From: Phaeoceros laevis
Lineage: Eukaryota; Anthocerotophyta; Anthocerotopsida; Notothyladales
Reading direction: 5' to 3'
DNA length: 64,000 bases
Assembly (NCBI GenBank): GCA_049999765.1
Contig: JBNGIQ010008820.1
Span: 75,049 to 139,048, forward strand
Under the pieces are notes generated by a model. It was not told the origin of the DNA and searched no databases. It saw nothing but the letters and a program-made list of their open reading frames with translations. A program made the translations under genes and the position numbers. Below, in pieces: positions 58,133 to 64,000 of this stretch. Every line of letters begins with the position of its first letter. Position 1 is the stretch's first letter.

Positions 58133-60027
58133 GAGCTCAGTTCTCCTAGACTGGGAATTTCATGTAATCTAAAAGATCCAGAGTGGAACTGCATCCTCTC
58201 CAAATATAGCTCCAACAAACTTTGCACGGCCATGTTGATATGTGAAAAATGCTTCCTTAGCTTGGGAATAAAGTTCTCCTACAGCTCCATTGTAGTCAAA
58301 GGGGTCTCGCTTTTTTAACTCCTGGACCAGTGCACTGACCACCTGGATCCTGCTTGGTTGCGATTTATTTGCACAAAGAACAATATCTATTTATTCTCGA
58401 CTTCCCATCATAGGTTTCTTGGACGAGTCATAGGCTTTCCAACATCTAGGGCAGAGCTCTGCAACACTGGAGCAAAAGAGGAAAATCACCTTCTGCACAT
58501 AACCTTTAGGGAAGCCTCATCTCTTGGGGGCAGAAACTGCACAATCATGAGTAGCAGACCCATCAGAGCTTTTGCGCTTCTTCGCCAGCACCTTTTCGTC
58601 AGACCACATTTTTGTCCAGTTGTTTTCAACCTCCTTGCCTGAAATAGCATCTGAACTCCTCCAAACTTAGTACAAGCACCTGATCCAACACCTCTCTGTC
58701 AGCCTCTTTATAGGACTAAGAAGTGCTTTTCGAGGCATCCAAGGCATGACGTAGGTATTCAAATCCTTTTTCCGTATTTCATCTGCTGCCTCCAAAGACT
58801 TAATAGCCATTGTCTTAATTTAATAGCCATTGTCAGCTTCTCCAATTCGATGGACTCCGAGGCGGTCTCCGGTGCTTCTGGCAGAGGAACGTTTGCTGAT
58901 CCTGCCCCAAGGGGTACTGCCCCCACGAACGAACCGTCCGGAGTGCCCCTAATGACAAAAGCCGCATCCCATGCTGTTGCCATAGAAGCAGTGACATATA
59001 CTTCCTTCTCAGCTGCTCTTCGAACACCTCCTAGTTTTTTTCTCAGCCTAGTTTTTTTCTCAGTTCAAGCAACTTGCTCGTCGCCAACCACAACTGCAGC
59101 CTGCAGGTTCTCAGGTCCCGCGATGCCTTGGAACTTCTGGAAGTTACCCTTCGATTTCTCCTATACTGCATCACGTAAGTCACCTACATCATTCACGTTG
59201 TTCAAGGAAACTGATCTCTGCACACGATCAGTCTTCTAACCATCGTTGACATTATACAAGTACCACACCTTTTCGGCTGCCATCCTGTTCTACCATGCTC
59301 GTCAGGTTGTAATAAACCTCCATTAGCATCGAAGAACACTTAAAGCCCTAAGTTTCATGCCCGTAGGAACAAAGCATCCGCACCAGCATAGACATGCAAT
59401 AACTATGTGCTAAAGCCATGCGACGCACAACTATGTGCAATAGGCAACAAAAACCTAGAGTACACACTATCGGCCATTTGCAAGGTAAGATAGGTCGATT
59501 TTGGGCAGTACTTGCATGACTTGACTTAGAAAAAAAGCACATATCTCCTTCAAAAACAATCCAAAAGATATAAATTATAGCATATCGGGGTAGAGCTCAA
59601 CAAGAAGATTTAAAAAAAACCTATCTTTCTCAATTTTGGGATGATAAAGTTCTCCAAGTACTTAGAACTTAGAGAACTAAACTTCATTATTTTATAACAA
59701 AAATGACATAAACCTATGATGCATGTTTCTTATACTTCGTGGGCAAAAAAGTAGAATCAATAAATGGATAAAAATACTTAAAAGTACCCCCAGCTAGGGG
59801 GTGGATACCTCTACTTCCAGCCCGTTTTTGTCAATAACTTTTTGGACACGTGTCAACCATAAAATATTCTTACATATTCGAAATCCTCTCAATGAGATGA
59901 ATGCAACCGTGCTGTTTTTTGCCACTTTTGGATTTGCCAAGTACCATTACAAGGCGGTCAAAGTTTAAAAAACCATAAGGGGGGGTGGACACTGAAAAAC
60001 GACCTACCTTACCCTGCAAGTACCCTA

Positions 60028-60093
60028 TCACATACAGCGCCAGTCATGGAATGAGATGGATCACATACAACGCCAGTCATGGAATGAGATGGA
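60028..60093. repeat. 33-bp tandem duplication
   Basis: 60028-60060 and 60061-60093 differ at one base (acagcgcc/acaacgcc). Confidence 0.93.
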
Positions 60094-60177
60094 TCGGTTA
60101 GCAGCGGAATTCTAAGCTAAGCCCGTGGAACTCCGCTCAACTCCAAGCATCATTTCGCAACACATCCAGAAGAACGC

Positions 60178-60281
60178 GGCTCCTACAATCTCGTACACAA
60201 CTTTGGCTCCTCAAGTGTTGTTCANNNNNNNNNNGGCTCCTACAATCTCGTACACAACTTTGGCTCCTCAAGTGTTGTTCA
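60178..60281. other. 10-N gap between identical 47-bp flanks
   Basis: 60178-60224 and 60235-60281 are identical and separated only by ten N. This looks like two contig ends that overlap but were joined with a fixed-size spacer, so the duplication is probably artificial. Confidence 0.9.
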
Positions 60282-60510
60282 AACCCTTCCTATGTGGAGC
60301 CACCGAATGCCAAACCACCAGCTTGACGTGCCTTTCCCATTCACGCTCGCCTGAGACTCACGCCTGCAGTTACAACAGGTTGCTCCTTCGTTTCTCAGCT
60401 AGGACGCAGCTGCGGTGCTCGTGACTCGTGAAGAAAGTGCGTATGGCATACGAGGTGATGGAGGCACGTAAGTTTATAGAAATAACACTACTTTGGGAAT
60501 CGCCATTCGC

Positions 60511-60666
60511 GGTTTAACTGTTCCCCCATTCGCCACTCGCATGCTCCCTTAGTTTAGGATTGGCGAACAATATTGTAGCGTTTCGCCCGGTTTAACTATT
60601 TCCCCATTCGCCACTCGCATGCTCCCTTATTTTAGGGTTGGCGAACAATATTGTAGCGTTTCGCCT
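60511..60666. repeat. 78-bp tandem duplication
   Basis: 60511-60588 and 60589-60666 share ttcgccactcgcatgctccc and ggcgaacaatattgtagcgt, with about five differences. Confidence 0.93.
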
Positions 60667-61968
60667 AGTTCATGGAAGGGCACTTCCAATTTAAGGTCGC
60701 CGCGTCCCGGAGGTTGCACAGTTCACGCACCGGGCCTATCCGGGCGCGATTAACTATTTAAAACATTAATTCCGCAATCGCTAACAATAAGGTTATGGAC
60801 GTCACATTAATTCCGCAAAAGCGCACATTATGGACGTCACGCTATCCACGTGAGCACGAAGACACATCACCCAGCACACTTTGCAGGTGAACCGGTTGAT
60901 GTGGCCCGTTACCCGGTAGCATCCCGGTTGCTGCCATGTGGCGAGTGGTGATGTGGCGGAGCGCCACATCACTCTACGCCACATCACCAAGCGATCACGT
61001 TCGAGCGTTCCAGCCCCAATCCCTCCATCGGTTTGCAGCGACAACCAGCCAGCCATGTCTCGCCACTAGCTCCCAGCCATGTCTCGACATGCTGCCATAT
61101 CTTTGGACAATTCACGGCCGTGAGCGATGCTGGTTTGGGAAGGAGAACCAGGAACAGAAGGGAGGATGGCGTTCCTCATCAAGGCCGCCATCCTCTCTTT
61201 AGCTCGCCTGAGCTCAGCAAGAGCAAGATGTCGGAACGTCAATGCTTAATTGGACAATGGTCCCTCCATTTTTCCGTGAAGAATGCCTGGTGTGTTGGAG
61301 AGAAACCGCATGACAGAAAAGAAAATGGTTTCCCCAATGGAATAGTAGAACAAGCAAATTGATGCGGGCCTGATAGGCTTCACAACCATGCAAGAGGCTC
61401 GGCGGATGCATGCTGGCCAGAATTTCCTGACCGCCGTTGTGGCTGCCGCAACCCTGGGTTCCAATCATCCGAGTCAACAAGACAATGGACGCCTTAATTC
61501 TATTGCACCACGTGGACAGCTGTACGATGTGTCGCCGCAGCATACATACACGTGGCAAGCGGTCACTCCAGTCCACTCTTGGCGCCCCATAGTGGGGTTT
61601 TGGGTTGGCTCCCAAGCACGTCCGTTGTGACAAATTCATCGCAGTCCATCAAGGGCGTTTGCGAACATGGTCTACCAAGCCGCATACTACCATCACGAAT
61701 CCGCACCCCCGACAAAATACGACCATTTGTGACAAAATTTATAATCATGTTGAGGTCTTTCCGCTGATGACCTTGCTCAGCCAAAAGAGGACGGTTTGGA
61801 ACCGACATCTCACATGCCGGATGCCTGCTCACAGACCTTAACCTTCAACTCCGCCTTTAGAACTAACCTTTTGAGATTCATCAACTCCTCAAGCTTTTCA
61901 AGATGCTTGAAAATACCTTCTTGTTGTCGGTGGGCTGATCAGAGACTGCTGCTAACGAAGACCACCTT

Positions 61969-64000
61969 TCAGGTAGTCTTGAACTTCTGTGCTATCTTCG
62001 CTGCTTCCTCTTTCAAAGCATCAGCCACCTTCCTTGTCCCTTGCGTAACGGTTGCTGAAACTCCAGTCACCCCTGACAAAGTCCCCTCCCGCAGATCCTG
62101 TGCCTTCTGTCGAACATATGACACAGAACTGTCCCTGGCATTTTCAGTTGCATGCACGACACTAGACAGCTTGTTGGCTGCTTGTGCCCTCAACTCAGCA
62201 AGGGTGTTTCTTAGAGCCTGCACCACCTTCCGCACCAACTCCAACAAATTTGTCGTCCCATTCTGGACAAAGTTGACTGCACTAGCCCTCATTTTCTGAA
62301 CAACACCAGCTGGACCAGTCGAATCTGACTCCTCAGAATCAGAGACAGCACGAGGAGTTTGTGAAACAGCCCCTGCATCAGCCTCTGCATATGTCCATGC
62401 CTGCTCTGGAATGTTGTCTTCGGCGATTTTTCCATCTACACTCACCTCAATCCCCTGATTTTCCCAACGCTTCCTAACTTCCTCCAGCACTTTGGCGTGT
62501 GCCCGCGCATTTCTAGCCTCTTCCTCGGCCCACTGTCTGGCAAGCGTCAGGGCTTGTTTCTCCACCTCCAGCTCATTCTTTGTCTTACGAACATCCTCCC
62601 TTCCCTGCTCCACTTCAACACGGGCAGCACCTTCTCTTTCCCTTTCAAGTGCCAGTTCTGCCCTGAGAGTTGCAAGCGTACTCAACTCCTCCTCCAGTTG
62701 CCGCCTGTATTCAGCAAGAACCTGCTTGTCTGAATCAATGGCAGCACGCTCCTTCAACAGAGCGAGGCTCTCATTCTCCCTTTCAGACTTGATGGTGTCT
62801 AATTGAGACTTCAATGCCTCAGCAGATGCTTCAGCCTGCAACCTACCCTCCACTTCCAGATCTAGCATTTCCTTCAGTGCGGCATCCACCTCTAACAATG
62901 CCCGTGCTTCCAGCTCCAGCTGCTCTTGAACTGCTTGATCAGCAATTTTTTCGGCTTGCAACCTAGCTGATTCATCAGCCACAACAGCTGCACTTTCACC
63001 CAACACAAGGGCAACTGCGGCTTGAGCTTTGGTGGCTGGCTTACTTGGATGAAACCTTCGTGTATATCCAAACGCTGTAGCTATGATACTGTCGTCTCCA
63101 GCTGCTAGATCCGCGTATATAGCAGGCCATGCATCTTCATGTATTCTATCAATATCGATAAAGCCAGACCTTTCTTGCAGAGTCTTCTTGTCCACTGCTT
63201 GAGTTCCGCCTTCCAGTGCCAGCTTCCATGATATGAGGTCCTGCCGTGATAATGGTGCATCAGGTGCGAAAAGAACCGGTCCACTGCCATCGGTCAGCGG
63301 ATCCTCTAAGGTTAATTTACTGGAGATGAGACCTGCTTCGGCAAGACCCTGGATGAAGGGAAAATCTGGATCCTCAGGGCTCACGTCATCAAAAGCAAGG
63401 TCCGTGATGTTTTCAATATACATGGCTGGAAAAACCTTCCGAGAGGAGCTCCTCGCAAGCACATTGCTCGCATTAATAAGCCAGCGCGCGTACTCTCTCC
63501 GACTACACATTTCACCAGCTTCAACCCCTGTTTCCACGACCTTGAGAGCCTGCAAAACTGCCAGTGCCTGCTCTTGGACTTGGTCAACCACGGCCGGTAT
63601 CAGTACTCTTCCAGGGCTCACTTGCGCAGCTGCAGATGGAGTAGACGGAGCCGGTATGCCAAAAGATCCGAACTTCAAAGAGTCAGAGTGATGTGTTGGG
63701 GGATTCACGGGGACAGGGTCATCAGGTTCAGCAGTACCAACTACCCCAGGCACAGATATATCTTCAACAGGCTCAGCAGCAGTAATATCGACAGACGAAG
63801 AAGGCTCTTCTATCCTCATGGCCCTACCAATCTCTTCCCCCTCAGAAGACACAACAAGAAAGGTTACTGTCTGAGCAATTTCTGGAAGGGCAGGCAATGA
63901 CAGGGTTGCCAAAGCCTGGTCATTAGCACTGTTCCCAGTAACTGCAACCGGATGTGAACTGGGATCCCTTTCAAACAATGGCTCAGAAGCGGCTTCAGCT
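61969..64000 (-). CDS. SLH-domain coiled-coil protein, 3' part (At5g23890-like)
   Basis: The frame is open to the window edge, so the 5' end is missing; about 677 C-terminal residues are present, ending at 61969. In plants this type is a plastid-predicted protein with S-layer-homology modules of cyanobacterial origin (family knowledge, from memory of At5g23890). Two SLH-like blocks are seen: SRREYARWLINASNVLAR with FDDVSPEDPDFPFIQGLAEAG, and FAPDAPLSRQDLISWKLALE with FIDIDRIHEDAWPAIYADLA and FHPSKPATKAQAAVALV. A long Glu/Ala/Leu-rich coiled coil of about 200 residues follows (ESARLQAEKIADQAVQEQLE, EYRRQLEEELSTLATLRAEL). The C-terminal ~150 residues form amphipathic helices (VVQALRNTLAELRAQAANKL) ending in KIAQKFKTT. 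No in-frame stop or intron is needed across the visible part. Confidence 0.82.
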   Translation of the reverse strand, partial: AEAASEPLFERDPSSHPVAVTGNSANDQALATLSLPALPEIAQTVTFLVVSSEGEEIGRAMRIEEPSSSVDITAAEPVEDISVPGVVGTAEPDDPVPVNPPTHHSDSLKFGSFGIPAPSTPSAAAQVSPGRVLIPAVVDQVQEQALAVLQALKVVETGVEAGEMCSRREYARWLINASNVLARSSSRKVFPAMYIENITDLAFDDVSPEDPDFPFIQGLAEAGLISSKLTLEDPLTDGSGPVLFAPDAPLSRQDLISWKLALEGGTQAVDKKTLQERSGFIDIDRIHEDAWPAIYADLAAGDDSIIATAFGYTRRFHPSKPATKAQAAVALVLGESAAVVADESARLQAEKIADQAVQEQLELEARALLEVDAALKEMLDLEVEGRLQAEASAEALKSQLDTIKSERENESLALLKERAAIDSDKQVLAEYRRQLEEELSTLATLRAELALEREREGAARVEVEQGREDVRKTKNELEVEKQALTLARQWAEEEARNARAHAKVLEEVRKRWENQGIEVSVDGKIAEDNIPEQAWTYAEADAGAVSQTPRAVSDSEESDSTGPAGVVQKMRASAVNFVQNGTTNLLELVRKVVQALRNTLAELRAQAANKLSSVVHATENARDSSVSYVRQKAQDLREGTLSGVTGVSATVTQGTRKVADALKEEAAKIAQKFKTT

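Larger units (their letters stand above)
58133..61968. other. Intergenic interval, mostly AT-rich
   Basis: No supported gene. A minus-strand stretch around 58760-59050 looks coding-like (VTASMATAWDAAFVIRGTPD, GAVPLGAGSANVPLPEAP) and may be an exon of an unrecognised gene or transposon. Also present are a 33-bp duplication at 60028-60093, a 10-N gap at 60225-60234, a 78-bp duplication at 60511-60666 and the 3' region of the SLH gene. Confidence 0.4.

Overview
The window is nuclear DNA of a streptophyte, most likely an embryophyte outside the seed plants (bryophyte or lycophyte grade; this placement is inference). Evidence: GT-AG introns of about 75-280 bp in most genes, chloroplast-directed nuclear genes (a CRP1-type PPR protein, plastid ribosomal protein bL12c, an SLH-domain protein), and plant families such as CDPK, LEA_1, PFA-DSP phosphatase, MAKR/BKI1-like and PLS-class PPR. 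Exon coordinates were worked out by hand from splice signals, frame continuity and remembered family sequences; no search was run.

Layout. (1) 0.4-5.1 kb: a decayed DUF7869-type transposase-like gene with several frame breaks and one intact phase-compatible intron, then small orphan ORFs and AT-rich repeats to 7.9 kb, a 130-N gap, and an unclear GC-rich stretch. (2) 8.9-24.1 kb: a compact gene island with a TPR-SET methyltransferase (+), a PFA-DSP phosphatase (-), the CRP1-like PPR gene (+, divergent from the phosphatase), an ATG27-like membrane protein (+, 11 exons) and a calcium-dependent protein kinase (-, 8 exons). (3) 24.1-31.4 kb: repeat-rich DNA with a TA-flanked MITE, a SINE-like element, a cluster of CGTTGTAA motifs and many small tandem duplications. 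(4) 31.4-32.9 kb: a MAKR/BKI1-like regulator. (5) 33-46.7 kb: mostly repeats, with a frame-broken F-box gene and a small secreted Gnk2/DUF26-like gene whose upstream region is a triplicated 120-bp unit. (6) 46.7-55.7 kb: a second gene island with an N-myristoylated LRR protein (+), queuine tRNA-ribosyltransferase accessory subunit QTRT2 (-, 10 exons), plastid bL12 (-), a PLS-PPR relic (-) and a LEA_1 gene (-). (7) 55.7-61.9 kb: repeats and weak ORFs, with a 10-N gap between identical 47-bp flanks. (8) 61.97-64 kb: the 3' part of an SLH-domain coiled-coil gene that runs off the window.

The genes form no operon-like system; they are independent housekeeping and regulatory genes separated by repeats. 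CRP1, bL12c and the SLH protein point to the chloroplast; CDPK, MAKR and the LRR protein to membrane-linked signalling; QTRT2 to tRNA queuosine. The most unusual points are an apparent GA-AG intron in the TPR-SET gene, a MITE with three adjacent perfect or near-perfect hairpins, the dense octamer cluster at 28.6 kb, and a secreted-protein gene sitting at the edge of a tandem triplication. I found no clearly undescribed multi-gene system.
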